A DNA stretch of 64,000 bases from Kitasatospora cheerisanensis KCTC 2395. Its GTDB lineage: Bacteria; Actinomycetota; Actinomycetes; Streptomycetales; Streptomycetaceae. This document shows positions 47,893 through 57,238 of this stretch, one piece after another. The notes under the pieces were generated by a model that did no database searches, was not told where the DNA came from, and saw only the letters and a program-made list of their open reading frames with translations. The translations under genes and the position numbers were made by a program. Within the stretch, counting starts at the first letter, position 1, and every line of letters starts with the position of its first letter. The stretch lies in the NCBI RefSeq assembly GCF_000696185.1, contig NZ_KK853997.1, positions 1,860,761 through 1,924,760 of the forward strand. The letters are read 5' to 3'.

Positions 47893-49119
47893 TCAGTGGA
47901 GGCCGAGGCCGATCCGGACCTTCGGCCGGCGGCCGAGCAGGTAGGCGCCGACCGACTCCAGGACGACGTCGTGGCCGATCTGGCCCTGGCTCAGCACGGC
48001 GGTGTCGCGCAGCCAGCGGTCCATCGGGGAGTCCCGGTTGATCGACCAGGTCTGCAGCAGGTCGTAGAGCCGGCTGACCACGTCGCGGGCGACGTGGACG
48101 GCGTGCAGGCCGGCCAGCGGGACGGCGCCGCGCTCGACGGTGCTGAGGTCGTCCAGCGAGCCGCCGGCCGACAGCACCTCCCACTGGCGGCGCAGCGAGC
48201 CGTAGACGCCCTCCCGGGCGGCGTTGAACTCGGCCTCGCAGCGGGCGATTTCGGTCTGCACCCGCCAGCTGTCGGACCAGCTGCGGCCGGCCATCCCGTC
48301 GTAGCGGGTGGTGGCGACCTCGCGGGCGTGGTCGAGGGCGGCCCGGGTGATGCCGAGCGGGACGCCGGGCAGGGCACGCATGAAGGAGTCGGACCAGGCC
48401 ATCGGGTTGGGCTCGACGCGCGGCTCGAAGAAGGTGAAGGTGTGGCCCTCGGGGACGAACACGTCGGTCATCGTGTAGTCGCAACTGCCGGTGCCGCACA
48501 GGCCGGTGGTGTCCCAGTTGTCGATCGGCTCGACGGCGGAGCCCGGGACGAAGAACTGCATCGAGTCGTGGTCGTGGGGGCTGTCGGGGGCGGACCAGGG
48601 CTCGCCGTCCTGGTAGACGAAGGCGCCGGAGGTGACCAGGTCGGCGTGCCGGACGCCGGAGCCGAACGGCCAGTGGCCGCTGAGCCGGTAGCCGCCGGGG
48701 ACGCGTTCGGCCCGGCCGGCCGGGACCAGCGCGCCGGCGGTGATCAGGTCGGGGCTCGGGTAGAGGGCGCGGACCGCGTCCGGGAGGAGGAAGTTGGTGA
48801 TCGCGCCACCCATCGCGCCGATTCCGGCGCACCAGCCGGCCGAGGAGTCGCCGTAGGCGATCGCCTCGATGATCTCGGTCTGCTCCAGCGAGGTGAGGCA
48901 GGGGCCGCCGGTCCGGGCGGAGTGGCCGATCCGGAACACGCCGGTGGCGCGCAGCAGTTCGACCACGTCGGCGGGCAGGGTGCGGTTGGCCTCGATCTCC
49001 GGGGCGCGCTTGCGCAGGACGGGCGCCAGTTCGCGGGCCCGGCGCAGGATCTCGGCGGCGTCGAGCGGGGCGTCGTCCGGGTTGTCGTTCGCGTGCTCGA
49101 TCGGGGTGTCGGTGTTCAT
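47893..49119 (-). CDS. Acyl-CoA dehydrogenase-fold flavoenzyme 2
   Basis: This 408-residue paralogue of the neighbouring gene shares IEANRTLPADVVELLRATGV, TSLEQTEIIEAIAYGD, TGLCGTGSCDYTMTDVFVP and REGVYGSLRRQWEVLSAGG. An N-terminal tail of about 20 residues is Asp/Asn-rich. Its ATG overlaps the ATP-grasp stop (ATGA), so it is translationally coupled to the ligases. Two such proteins side by side suggest either successive oxidations or a heteromer. Confidence 0.78.
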   Translation of the reverse strand: MNTDTPIEHANDNPDDAPLDAAEILRRARELAPVLRKRAPEIEANRTLPADVVELLRATGVFRIGHSARTGGPCLTSLEQTEIIEAIAYGDSSAGWCAGIGAMGGAITNFLLPDAVRALYPSPDLITAGALVPAGRAERVPGGYRLSGHWPFGSGVRHADLVTSGAFVYQDGEPWSAPDSPHDHDSMQFFVPGSAVEPIDNWDTTGLCGTGSCDYTMTDVFVPEGHTFTFFEPRVEPNPMAWSDSFMRALPGVPLGITRAALDHAREVATTRYDGMAGRSWSDSWRVQTEIARCEAEFNAAREGVYGSLRRQWEVLSAGGSLDDLSTVERGAVPLAGLHAVHVARDVVSRLYDLLQTWSINRDSPMDRWLRDTAVLSQGQIGHDVVLESVGAYLLGRRPKVRIGLGLH

Positions 49120-50437
49120 CGGTCCACATCCAGGAGTCCGGCGGGCATGGTGAAGGGGGCGTGCGGGTCGGCGGGTCCCACCGGGGTGGTGACCGTCTCG
49201 ACCAGGGCGGCGGCGGCGTCCAGGCGCCGTTCGCAGTCGGCGACGCTGTCGGCCTCGCAGACCACGAAGGAGTGCCGGGCGAGGTAGCCGCCGGGGGCAG
49301 TCGCAGCACGGTGCCGGGCGGGGCCATCGGCGCGGCGTGCAGCAGGCCGGGCGCGTCGCCGGGCTTGGGGAGGGTCAACTCCTCCAGCCGGCAGTCCTGT
49401 TCGGGGCAGCCGAAGCGGATGCCGGCGACCGCGGCGCGAGTCGCGGCGGTCTCCGGGCGGCGGCCGACCGCGACGTCGAACAGCACCTCGCCGGGCTCCA
49501 GGCCGGTGGCGATCCTGCCGAGCAGCGGGATCAGGTCGCCGCCGAGCCGGCCGTTGACCTCGACGATCAGCGGGCCGCGCGGGGTGAGCCGCAGCTCGGT
49601 GTGGGTGATGCCGTCCTCGACGCCGAGCGCCCGGTGCGCGTCGGCGAGCACGGCGAGCAGGGCGGGGTCGGCGAGCAGCGGGTCGGCGGCGTCGACGATG
49701 TGGCCGACCTCCTCGAAGTACGGCTCGTCGCTGCTGTACTTGCGGGCCAGGAACATCGGCAGGTACTCGCCGCGGTGGACGGCGCCGTCGACGCTGATCT
49801 CCGGGCCGCCGGCGTACTCCTCGACGATCACGCTGGCCCGGTACGGGCCGGGGTCGACCCGGCTGGCGGACAGCGCGGTGTCGAACGCGGCGTCGAGTTC
49901 GGCCTCGTCGGCGGCGAAGACCACGCCGATGCTGGCGCCCATGGCGCGCGGCTTGAGCACCACGGGGTAGCCGATCCGGGCGGCGGCGGCGCGCGCCTCG
50001 GCCAGGTCGGTGGTGAGCGCGAAGCCGGGCTGGCGCTGGCCCGCGGCGGTGAGCACGGTGCGGGTGCGCTCCTTGTCGCGGACGCCGCGGACGCCGCGCT
50101 CGGACAGGCCGGGGACGCCGAGTTCGGCGGCCAGCAGGCCGGCGTCGAGCACCAGCGGCTCGTCCCAGCAGAGCAGGCCGACGATCCGCTTGCGGGCGGC
50201 GATCTCCCGGACGGTGGCGTTCATGGTGTCGGTGTCGAAGACGTCGGCGACCACGATCTCGTCGAAGTACTCGCGCTGCCAGGTCGGCCGCAGGTTGTTG
50301 ACCAGCAGCAGTTCGAGGCCGGCGGCGCGGGCGCGGCGGCTCATCGGGCCGACCAGGTACTCGCGGTACTCCTTGAGTCCGCTGCCGATCACCAGCAGCG
50401 TGCCGGGTCCGGCCCCGGCTTCTTGTTGCTCCGTCAT
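49116..50437 (-). CDS. ATP-grasp ligase 1, one frameshift
   Basis: This ATP-grasp amide/peptide ligase has VVLKPRAMGASIGVVFA in the ATP-binding lobe, VIVEEYAGGPEISVDG and the metal site LIVEVNGRLGGDLIPLLG. The C-terminal 60 residues shift frame near 49303, where a G is missing from a CCCCCGG run; the restored frame reads GGYLARHSFVVCEA and ends in GLLDVDR just over the next ATG (ATGA). Corrected length is 440 residues. It would couple a carboxylate (amino acid) to an amine or hydrazine through an acyl phosphate. Confidence 0.8.
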
Positions 50438-51702
50438 GAGTCCTCCTCTGCGTGGGAGTCGATGTCGAACCGGACCAGTGCGGCGGCGGCGTCGGCGAGC
50501 CGGCGGGCCTCGGCGGGGGTGTCGGCGAGGGTGGTGACGATGCCGACCCGGTCCCAGGAGCTGCGCAGTCCGGCGGCGCGGTGGCCGGGGGCGATGCCGA
50601 CGACGGCGAGTTGCACGCCCTCGGCGGCGGAGGCGGCGTCCAGGCCGTGCACGGCGGTGACGGTGCCGGGCCGGTCGGGGGCCAGGAAGGCGGCGGCGGT
50701 GGCGCGTTCGGCCTTGGCGGGCAGCGGGCCGGGCTGCTCGCCGCGCATCAGCGCGTAGTAGGCGCGGGTGAGTTCGACGGGGTAGGCGGCCTCGATCAGG
50801 TCGGTGATCGAGTCGCCGGGCAGCCGGCCGGCGCACTCGACCAGCACCGGGACGCCGTCGGCGAGGATCCACTCGCAGTGCAGGACTCCGGTGCCGAAGC
50901 CGACGGCGGTGGCCAGTCGTTCGGTCTCGGCGGCCAGCAACTCGTGGGTCTCCACCGGGAGTTCGGCCGGGACGGTGTGCCCGGACTCGATCGGGTACGG
51001 GCCGGGGTAGAGCTGTTTGCCGGTGGTGTTGGCGAACACCGGGCGGCCGTCGGCGATCAGCATCTCGACGCTGAACTCCGGTCCGGCGACGTACTGTTCG
51101 GCCAGCATGACGGGCGTGATCGGCCGGTCGGGGACGAACACGCCCTCGTCCTGGGCCTGTCCGAACGCCCAGGCGGCCTCGGCCTCGGCGGGCCCGCGGA
51201 CCACCAGGGTGCCGACCGAGGCCTGCCGGTTGGCGGGCTTGAGCACGGCCGGGCCGGGGTGCCGGTCCATGAAGGCGGCCAGCTCGGCGGCGCTTCCGAC
51301 CGGTTCGGAGGCCGGGTTGGCGATCTCGGCGGCGGCCGCGACCACCCGCAACTGGTGCTTGTCGCGCAGCAGTTGGGCTGCGCCGAGGCCGGCGCCGGGC
51401 AGTCCGTAGCGTTCGGCGAGCCGGGCCGCGAACGGCACCGCGTACTCGACGGCGGGGATCACCGCGACCGGGTCGAGCCCGGGGTGGGCGGCGTGGAAGG
51501 CGTCCGCCCGGCCCGGCAGGTGGTACTCCCACTCGATCAGCTCGCGAGCGTACTCGATGCCTCGGACCGCCTCGGCGAGGTGCCGCTTGCGGGCGACGTC
51601 GGGCTCCTCGACGTAGATCACCGAACCGGCCTGCTGGAAGCCGGCCAGGGTGGGCACCGCGAAGGCGACGTAGCCGACGACCAGGACGGGGCGGGCGCTC
51701 AT
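50434..51702 (-). CDS. ATP-grasp ligase 2
   Basis: This 422-residue ligase has AVLKPANRQASVGTLVV, MLAEQYVAGPEFSVEML and the metal-binding ILADGVPVLVECAGRLPGD segment. The N-terminal domain begins VLVVGYVAFAVPTLAGF. It is only distantly like ligase 1, so the two probably form different bonds. Both ends overlap neighbours by 4 nt (ATGA), locking it into the operon. No NRPS is present in the window, so these ligases are the likely backbone-forming enzymes. Confidence 0.85.
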   Translation of the reverse strand: MSARPVLVVGYVAFAVPTLAGFQQAGSVIYVEEPDVARKRHLAEAVRGIEYARELIEWEYHLPGRADAFHAAHPGLDPVAVIPAVEYAVPFAARLAERYGLPGAGLGAAQLLRDKHQLRVVAAAAEIANPASEPVGSAAELAAFMDRHPGPAVLKPANRQASVGTLVVRGPAEAEAAWAFGQAQDEGVFVPDRPITPVMLAEQYVAGPEFSVEMLIADGRPVFANTTGKQLYPGPYPIESGHTVPAELPVETHELLAAETERLATAVGFGTGVLHCEWILADGVPVLVECAGRLPGDSITDLIEAAYPVELTRAYYALMRGEQPGPLPAKAERATAAAFLAPDRPGTVTAVHGLDAASAAEGVQLAVVGIAPGHRAAGLRSSWDRVGIVTTLADTPAEARRLADAAAALVRFDIDSHAEEDS

Positions 51703-52976
51703 GCCGTCCCCCCGGCGGGCTCGACCGTCTCCGGCCGGATGGCCTCGGCGGCGCGGCGGTCCGCGTCGCGCTTGATGCCGTACACCGCGAACGCGCCGGC
51801 CACCGCGGCCGTCAGGCCGGCCATCGCCCAGAAGCCCTGGCCGAACCGTTCCCACAGGTAGACGCCGAACAGCGGGGCGACGGCCCCGGCCAGGCCGGTG
51901 ACGGCGTGCATGGCGGCGAGGTAGCGGGCCTTCAGCGCGGCCGGGAAGGTCGCCGGGTGGGCGAACATGCTGGGCGCGGCGGTCATCATCCCGGCGACGT
52001 AGACCACCATGCCGAGCACCACGAACGCCCCGGCGTGCACCGCCAGCCCGTACACCGCCAGCCCGATCGCGTTCAGCGCGTGGCCCGCGCCGACCGCCAG
52101 GTAGGTGGGGATCCGGGTGATGTACGCGGTGATCTTCAGCTCGCAGCTGATCAGGATGACCGAGGAGGTGGCCAGCACCGCGCTGTACAGCCAGGTCGGG
52201 TAGCCGTCGCGGACGATCTCCAGCGGCAGCGAGACCGAGGACTGCACGTAAGTGACGGTGCCGAGGGTGATCGCCACCAGGTACGCCAGGTAGGCGCGGT
52301 CGCGCAGCATCGCCGCGTACACCGCCCGGCCGGTGGCCCGGCGCTCGGTGACGGTCACGGCGGCCGGCTCGGGCACCGCGTGCCGGGGCAGCAGCCGGTA
52401 GGCGAGCGCCGCGTAGACCAGGGTGGTGGCGCCGTCGATCCAGAACAGCAGGTCCCAGTCGAGCAGGATCACCGCGGCGGCGATCAGCGGGGCGAGCGCG
52501 GCGCCGACGTTGAGGGCGATCCGCATCATGGAGAACGCCATCACGTGGTACCGGTCCGGCATCAGGTCGCTGAGCAGCACCGACGCGGCGGGCCGGTACG
52601 CCTGGGCGAACAGTCCGGCCCCGGCGACGGACAGCAGCAGCGGCGCCAGCAGCCCGGGCCGGGCCAGCAGCGGCAGCACGGCGACCAGCGGCGCCGAGCC
52701 GGCCATCGCGATCACGATGGTGGTGCGGGCGCCGAGCCGGTGGGTGGCCTCGCCGCCGAGCACGGTGCCGACGGCGGTGCCCAGGCTGTACGCGCCGAGC
52801 GCCAGGCCCGCGGTGCCGTCCGACAGGTTCCGGTGCGTCAGGTACAGCACCAGGAAGGTCTGGACGAACGCGCCGAGCTGGTTGACCAGCACGCCGCCGA
52901 GCAGGTACCGGACGGTGGCCGGGGTGGCCCTGAGCGTGTCGAGGACGCCGATCGGGGGCCCGTCGTCGTCGGTCAT
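51699..52976 (-). CDS. MFS exporter of the cluster
   Basis: This 425-residue protein has 12 hydrophobic segments and an MFS motif A-like loop (GGEATHRLGARTTI). The N- and C-termini are cytoplasmic and the C-terminus is charged. It is coupled by 4-nt overlaps to the amine oxidase and ATP-grasp genes, so it very probably exports the cluster product, perhaps giving self-resistance. Confidence 0.85.
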   Translation of the reverse strand: MTDDDGPPIGVLDTLRATPATVRYLLGGVLVNQLGAFVQTFLVLYLTHRNLSDGTAGLALGAYSLGTAVGTVLGGEATHRLGARTTIVIAMAGSAPLVAVLPLLARPGLLAPLLLSVAGAGLFAQAYRPAASVLLSDLMPDRYHVMAFSMMRIALNVGAALAPLIAAAVILLDWDLLFWIDGATTLVYAALAYRLLPRHAVPEPAAVTVTERRATGRAVYAAMLRDRAYLAYLVAITLGTVTYVQSSVSLPLEIVRDGYPTWLYSAVLATSSVILISCELKITAYITRIPTYLAVGAGHALNAIGLAVYGLAVHAGAFVVLGMVVYVAGMMTAAPSMFAHPATFPAALKARYLAAMHAVTGLAGAVAPLFGVYLWERFGQGFWAMAGLTAAVAGAFAVYGIKRDADRRAAEAIRPETVEPAGGTA

Positions 52977-54047
52977 GCCGCCTCCTTCACAGCTTGGACG
53001 ATGCGTTCCGCGACCAGCGGAGCGGTGGAGAACCCGCTGCCGCCGCAGGCGGCGCGGGTCCACAGGCCCGGGGTGACCGGGGCCAGCAGCGGTCCGCCGG
53101 TGGCGGCGTCCGCGGTGTAGTGGCAGACCCGGACGCCGGCCGTCGGGTAGCGGTCCAGGTCGGGCAGGATGCCCTCGGCGGCGAGGCGGTCCAGGTGGGG
53201 CTGCTGGTCCTCGCCGCGGCTGTCGGTGTCCTCGACGGGGCGGCACACCGTGTCGGAGCTGAGTTTGAGCAGCGTCCCGGCGCCGGGCGGCAGCACCCAG
53301 CCGCGGCCCTCGCGGCCGAGGCCGCCCGCGGCGGGCGCGCCGTCCCAGCGGTCGCCGCCGGCGGGGCGGCCCAGGTAGAGCATGGTCTGCCGGTACAGGG
53401 TGACGGGGGCGGCGGCGAGCCGCCGCGTCCAGGGGCCGCCGGCCAGCAGCGCGAGGTCGCCGCGGAGCACCTCGCCGCTGTCCAGCACGATCCGCCCGGA
53501 GCCGGTGAACACCGAGCGGACCGTGCTGTGCGGGCGCAGCGTGACGCCGGGGCGGGCGGTGAGCCAGCGGACGGCGGCGCGCAGCACCCGGTCGGCGAGC
53601 AGGACGCCGCCGGTGCGTTCGCGGACCCCGACGGCGCCGGGCGGCAGGCCCAGCGGCGGGAGCCCGTCCCCGTCGGGCAGGTCGACGGGGACGCCGGCCT
53701 TGTCGGCCTCGGCGAGCAGTTCGTCGAGGCGGTCGGCGGGGTGGCGGTGAGGACGCCGACCCGGCGGTAGAGCGTGGTGCCGAGCAGGGTCTCCAGTTCC
53801 TGCCAGTGGCGGTGCGCGGCGAGCCGGCGGGCGGTGCCGTCGGGGTCGCCGGGCAGCAGGGTGCGGATGGCGCGGTGCTGGTCGTGCGAGGTGGCGTCGG
53901 GGTTGGGCAGCGGGCCGCGTTCCAGGACGGTGACCCGGTGCCCGGCCCGGGCGCACGCGACGGCGGTGAGCAGGCCGGTGACGCCCGCGCCCACCACCAC
54001 CACGTGCGCGGCGGCGCTGCCGGTGGCGGCGGGCCGGTGGTGCTCAC
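52973..54047 (-). CDS. FAD amine/amino acid oxidase (DAO family), frame broken twice
   Basis: This D-amino-acid/glycine-oxidase-like flavoenzyme has the FAD motif VVVVGAGVTGLLTAVACARAG, then RAIRTLLPGD; a long middle (GGVLLADRVLRAAVRWL, RGDLALLAGGPWTRRL) and the C-terminal ACGGSGFSTAPLV. Two single C losses are needed to explain it: near 54025 and near 53742. Restored, it is 358 residues from GTG 54047, overlapping the preceding stop. In s56-p1 and triacsin pathways a homologue (Spb39, Tri27) oxidises the lysine-linked hydrazine; I infer the same role here. Confidence 0.8.
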
Positions 54048-55590
54048 CGCCCGCCGCCGCGGACCCTGGTCGCCAGCCTGGGCAGCGGGCGGGGCCGAAC
54101 GGTGACGGCGGCCGGTTCGCCGGGGATGGCGGTGTCGGGCAGCGCCTCGGCGGCGAGGTCGACGAGCAGCGGGGCGGCGCAGCGCAGGAACAGGTCGAGT
54201 TCGTGCCAGAAGTCGCCGGCGTCGGCGTCGGTGACCTCCCAGCGGTCGAGCCGGCCGAGCTGTTCGGTGAGGGTGAACGCGGCGGCGCTGAGGCTGAACC
54301 GGCGCGGCCGCAGGGCGGCGGCGAAGCGTTCGGCGATCAGGGCGGCGGCGTGCCGGGAGCGGGCGCTGACCGGCAGCGGCCGCGGTCGAGGTGGGCCTCG
54401 GCCTTGGCGGCGACCCGGTTCCAGGGTTCGACGAGGCGCTGCCCGCAGACCCGGTCCATGGCGGCGCGGGTGAAGTTGGTGCGCTGGAAGTCGGGTCCGG
54501 TGGCGGCCAGGTAGTAGCGGACCAGGTCGCGGGGGACTTCGGCGGTGAGCTGACGGCCCGTCACCACGTGGCCGCGGCTGGTGGAGAACTTGTCGCTGTC
54601 GAGTTCGTAGAACTCGTTGGTGACGAAGTGCGCGGGCAGGGCGAGTCCGCCGAGGGCGAGCAGCATGGCGGTGCCGGCCAGCGCGAACGCGAAGCTGGCG
54701 TCGGAGCCGAAGAAGTACACCACTTCGGGTCCGGCCTCGACGGCCCAGTGCCGTTCCTCGTCGCCGGGGACCTCTCCCCTGGCCTCGGCGGCCAGGGCGA
54801 TGGCGTGCAGGCTCCAGGCGACGGTCTCGGTGTCGGAGTAGAGGACCTGGCCGGGGGTCTCCGGGAACGGGGCGGGGATGCCCCAGTCGATGGGCAGGGT
54901 GATCGGGTAGTCGGGCAGCCGACGGGCCATCAGCTCCTCGACGAGCTGGGCGAGCCGGGGCCGCATGGTCGGGGCGAGCCGGGCGAAGTAGGAGGCCAGG
55001 GCGGCCCGGTGCTCCTCCAGCGGCAGCACCAGGACGTCCTTCTCGCGCAGTTCGACGGCGAGTTCGGGGTGCCGGGTGGAGCGCGGGTCGAGCAGTTCGC
55101 CGGAGGCGATCCAGTGGCCGCAGTTCTCGCACAGTCCGGCGCAGCCCTCGGCCAGGCAGACCGGGCAGCCGCCGCGCACGTACGCGTCGGTGAGGTACTC
55201 GTCGGTGTCCGGCAGGTACGGGAACCTGACCTTGCGCAGCCTCAGGTGGCCTTCGCCGTGCAGCCGTTCGAAGAAGGTGCGGACGGTCTTCAGGTAGCGC
55301 TCGTCGAAGCGGACGAAGCCGTCGGGGACGATGCCGGCGGCGGCGAGGGTGGCCTCGACCTGTTCGGCGGCGCGCAGCCGGAGTTCCTCGGGCTGTTCGC
55401 CGAGGCGGCGGGCGGTGGTGACGATGTAGTTCTGGGTGAAGTGCACGCCGGTGCCGAACAGGGTGTCGCGGGCGGTGGCGCGGGCGTAGCGGGCGCAGAC
55501 GTCGGCGGACAGGAACGGGCCGGCGAGGTGGCCCAGGTGCAGGTCCCCGTTGGCGGTGGGGCCGGGGGCGACGACCAGCAGCGCGGCCAT
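54044..55590 (-). CDS. MetRS-like hydrazine synthetase subunit, one frameshift
   Basis: This class I aminoacyl-tRNA-synthetase-like protein has a HIGH-type motif HLGH (18-21), a zinc knuckle with Cys142/145/150/154/157 and a KMSKS variant KFSTSRG (334-340). It departs from housekeeping MetRS in both signatures and in context. The C-terminal 111 residues shift frame near 54383 (one C missing). Corrected length is 515 residues. In known hydrazine synthetases this domain adenylates an amino acid that is joined to N6-hydroxylysine on the cupin. It overlaps the N-hydroxylase stop by 1 nt (TGATG). Confidence 0.85.
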
Positions 55591-56876
55591 CAGCGTGCGC
55601 CTGCCGCGGCGGTGTCGAGTCCGTGGCGGGCCAGCAGGTCGCCGGTGATGTCGCGGGCGCGGTGGGCGAGCACGCTGATCAGCGAGTCGGCGATGCCGTG
55701 GGTGGCCTCGTTGACGCCCTGCAGGTACAGCGCGGCGTCGGTACCGGCGCCGAGGTCGACCCGGTAGTCGCGGCTGACGGTGACCTCGGGCAGTCCGGCC
55801 TTCTCGGTCAGGTCGCGGACCATGGCGGGCATCCGGCTGTCGTAGCCGGTGCCGAGCAGGACCAGGTCGCAGCGCTGCTCGACGGTCTTGCCGGTGCGCC
55901 GGTCGCGCAGGTCGAGGACGACCTCGCCGTCCTCCTCGCGGGCGGCGACCACCTCGGTCATCGCGCGGACCTCGGCCCGGCCGGTGCCGATCATCTTCTC
56001 CCGGTACAGCACCATGTACAGCTCGTCGAGGAACGGCGGGGCGAGCGCCGCGTAGTTGGTGAACCGCATCTCGTCGAGGAGCTGGGCCCGGGTCTCGGCG
56101 GGGGCGTCGTAGAACTCGTCGACGAAGGACGGGTAGAACAGCTCGTTGACGAACTTGCTGGTCTGGTAGTTCTGCAGGCCGATGGAGCGGACCAGCATGG
56201 TGACGGTGGAGTTCGGCAGGTTCTCGTACAGCGCCATGAACATCTCGGCGGCGCTCTGCGCCCCGCCGATCACCACGGTGCGCAGCGGCGCGTCCTTGTC
56301 GACGGCGCTGATCCGGCTGCGGAACCGGGCGCTGTGGATGACCTTCTCGGCGGGCAGGTCGGCGAACACCGCCGGGATGTGCATGTCGCGGCCGGCACCG
56401 ACGACCAGGTCGCGGCAGCGGATGGTGTCGCCGTCGGCGAGGGTCACCAGCCAGCCGACCAGCTTGCCGTCCGCGTCGTAGCGGGGCTCGGTGGCGGTGA
56501 CCTTCGCGTCGTAGCGGATCCGCACCTTCTCCAGCGAGGCGGCCACCCACTGCAGGTAGTCGGAGAACTCCCAGCGGTGCGGGTGGAAGGTGCCCAGGTT
56601 GATGAACTGGTCCAGCCGTCCGTGCTGGTGCAGGAAATTGAGGAACGAGAAGCGGCTGCGCGGGTCGCGCAGCGTCACCAGGTCCTTCAGGAACGACACC
56701 TGGCTGCGGGCCCACGGCATCAGCAGGTCGCGCTGCCACTTGATGTCCGGGGCCTGCTCCAGCAGCAGGGTGCCCTCGGCCAGTTCGGCCGATCCGCTCT
56801 CTTCGATCGCGGCCGCGAGGGCCAGATTCGCCGGGCCGGCGCCGATCGCCAGTACGCCCACTTCCAGGTCAGCCAT
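55590..56876 (-). CDS. Lysine/ornithine N-hydroxylase
   Basis: This 428-residue flavin N-monooxygenase (IucD/SidA family) has the FAD motif IGAGPANLALA, the substrate segment WQRDLLMPWARSQVSFLKDL, the NADPH motif VIGGAQSAAEMF and the C-terminal LLGTGYDSRMP. It hydroxylates the side-chain amine of lysine or ornithine. The ATG at 56876 follows GGGGGAGA; the TTG at 56888 is less likely. It is the first gene of the operon. No siderophore synthetase is nearby, and coupling to the MetRS-like gene points to hydrazine formation rather than hydroxamate. Confidence 0.9.
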   Translation of the reverse strand: MADLEVGVLAIGAGPANLALAAAIEESGSAELAEGTLLLEQAPDIKWQRDLLMPWARSQVSFLKDLVTLRDPRSRFSFLNFLHQHGRLDQFINLGTFHPHRWEFSDYLQWVAASLEKVRIRYDAKVTATEPRYDADGKLVGWLVTLADGDTIRCRDLVVGAGRDMHIPAVFADLPAEKVIHSARFRSRISAVDKDAPLRTVVIGGAQSAAEMFMALYENLPNSTVTMLVRSIGLQNYQTSKFVNELFYPSFVDEFYDAPAETRAQLLDEMRFTNYAALAPPFLDELYMVLYREKMIGTGRAEVRAMTEVVAAREEDGEVVLDLRDRRTGKTVEQRCDLVLLGTGYDSRMPAMVRDLTEKAGLPEVTVSRDYRVDLGAGTDAALYLQGVNEATHGIADSLISVLAHRARDITGDLLARHGLDTAAAGAR

Positions 56877-57099
56877 GCTCTCCCCCAACTCGGGTCTCTC
56901 CAGGGCGGGTTGTCGCGCCGAGAAACCTAGGGAGCCGGGGTTCCCGTCACATAGGGACGGGTTCCCGGGCCCGGGGGAAATTCCGGACGGGCCTGCGGAG
57001 GGCCCCGGGGAGCTCTCCCCGGGGCCCGGGGGCCGACGGGGGAAGCTCTCGGGGCCCGGCGGGGGCGCCTTCCCGGCCCGGGCCCGGGGCCGGGCGGCC
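56877..57099. promoter_or_regulatory. Region upstream of the hydrazine-type operon
   Basis: This 223-bp region should hold the main promoter. An inverted repeat CCCGTC/GACGGG surrounds ACATAGG at about 56944-56962. A perfect 13-bp-arm palindrome (GGGCCCCGGGGAG and its complement, 57000-57027) is probably a terminator or insulator. From 57000 to 57099 the sequence is extremely G/C-rich low complexity. No clear -10/-35 pair was found. Confidence 0.45.
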
Positions 57100-57225
57100 C
57101 TACTCGGCCCACTCCGAGCCGAGGATCACCTCGACGAAGTCGCCGCGGACGAAGCCGGGCACGAAGTGCTCCAGTACGTCGGCCTTCACGTTGCCGAAGG
57201 TGGTGTCGGGACGGTCGGCGATGCC
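57100..57225 (-). pseudogene. C-terminal remnant of an HD-domain protein
   Basis: The last 40 codons read DTTFGNVKADVLEHFVPG, then RGDFVEVILGSEWAE and a stop, matching the tail of actinobacterial HD-domain (cyanamide hydratase-like) proteins. The catalytic HD part is missing: the frame upstream is antisense to the AraC fragment. It marks a deletion or recombination junction near 57230. Confidence 0.6.
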
Positions 57226-57238
57226 CGCGATGGCCGCG

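Noticed and set aside
47858-51532. A minus-strand open frame of 1224 codons suggesting a giant fused protein
   Set aside because: Only the ATP-grasp ligase segment is real. The rest is Pro/Arg shadow of the flavoenzyme and second ligase genes, joined by the indel near 49303.
54044-55590. Housekeeping methionyl-tRNA synthetase
   Set aside because: Altered HIGH and KMSKS motifs, an operon with an N-hydroxylase and DAO, and no tRNA-related neighbours argue against it.
55590-56876. Siderophore (hydroxamate) biosynthesis
   Set aside because: The N-hydroxylase alone would suggest this, but there is no NIS synthetase, acyltransferase, NRPS or iron-uptake gene, and no iron-box-like operator upstream.
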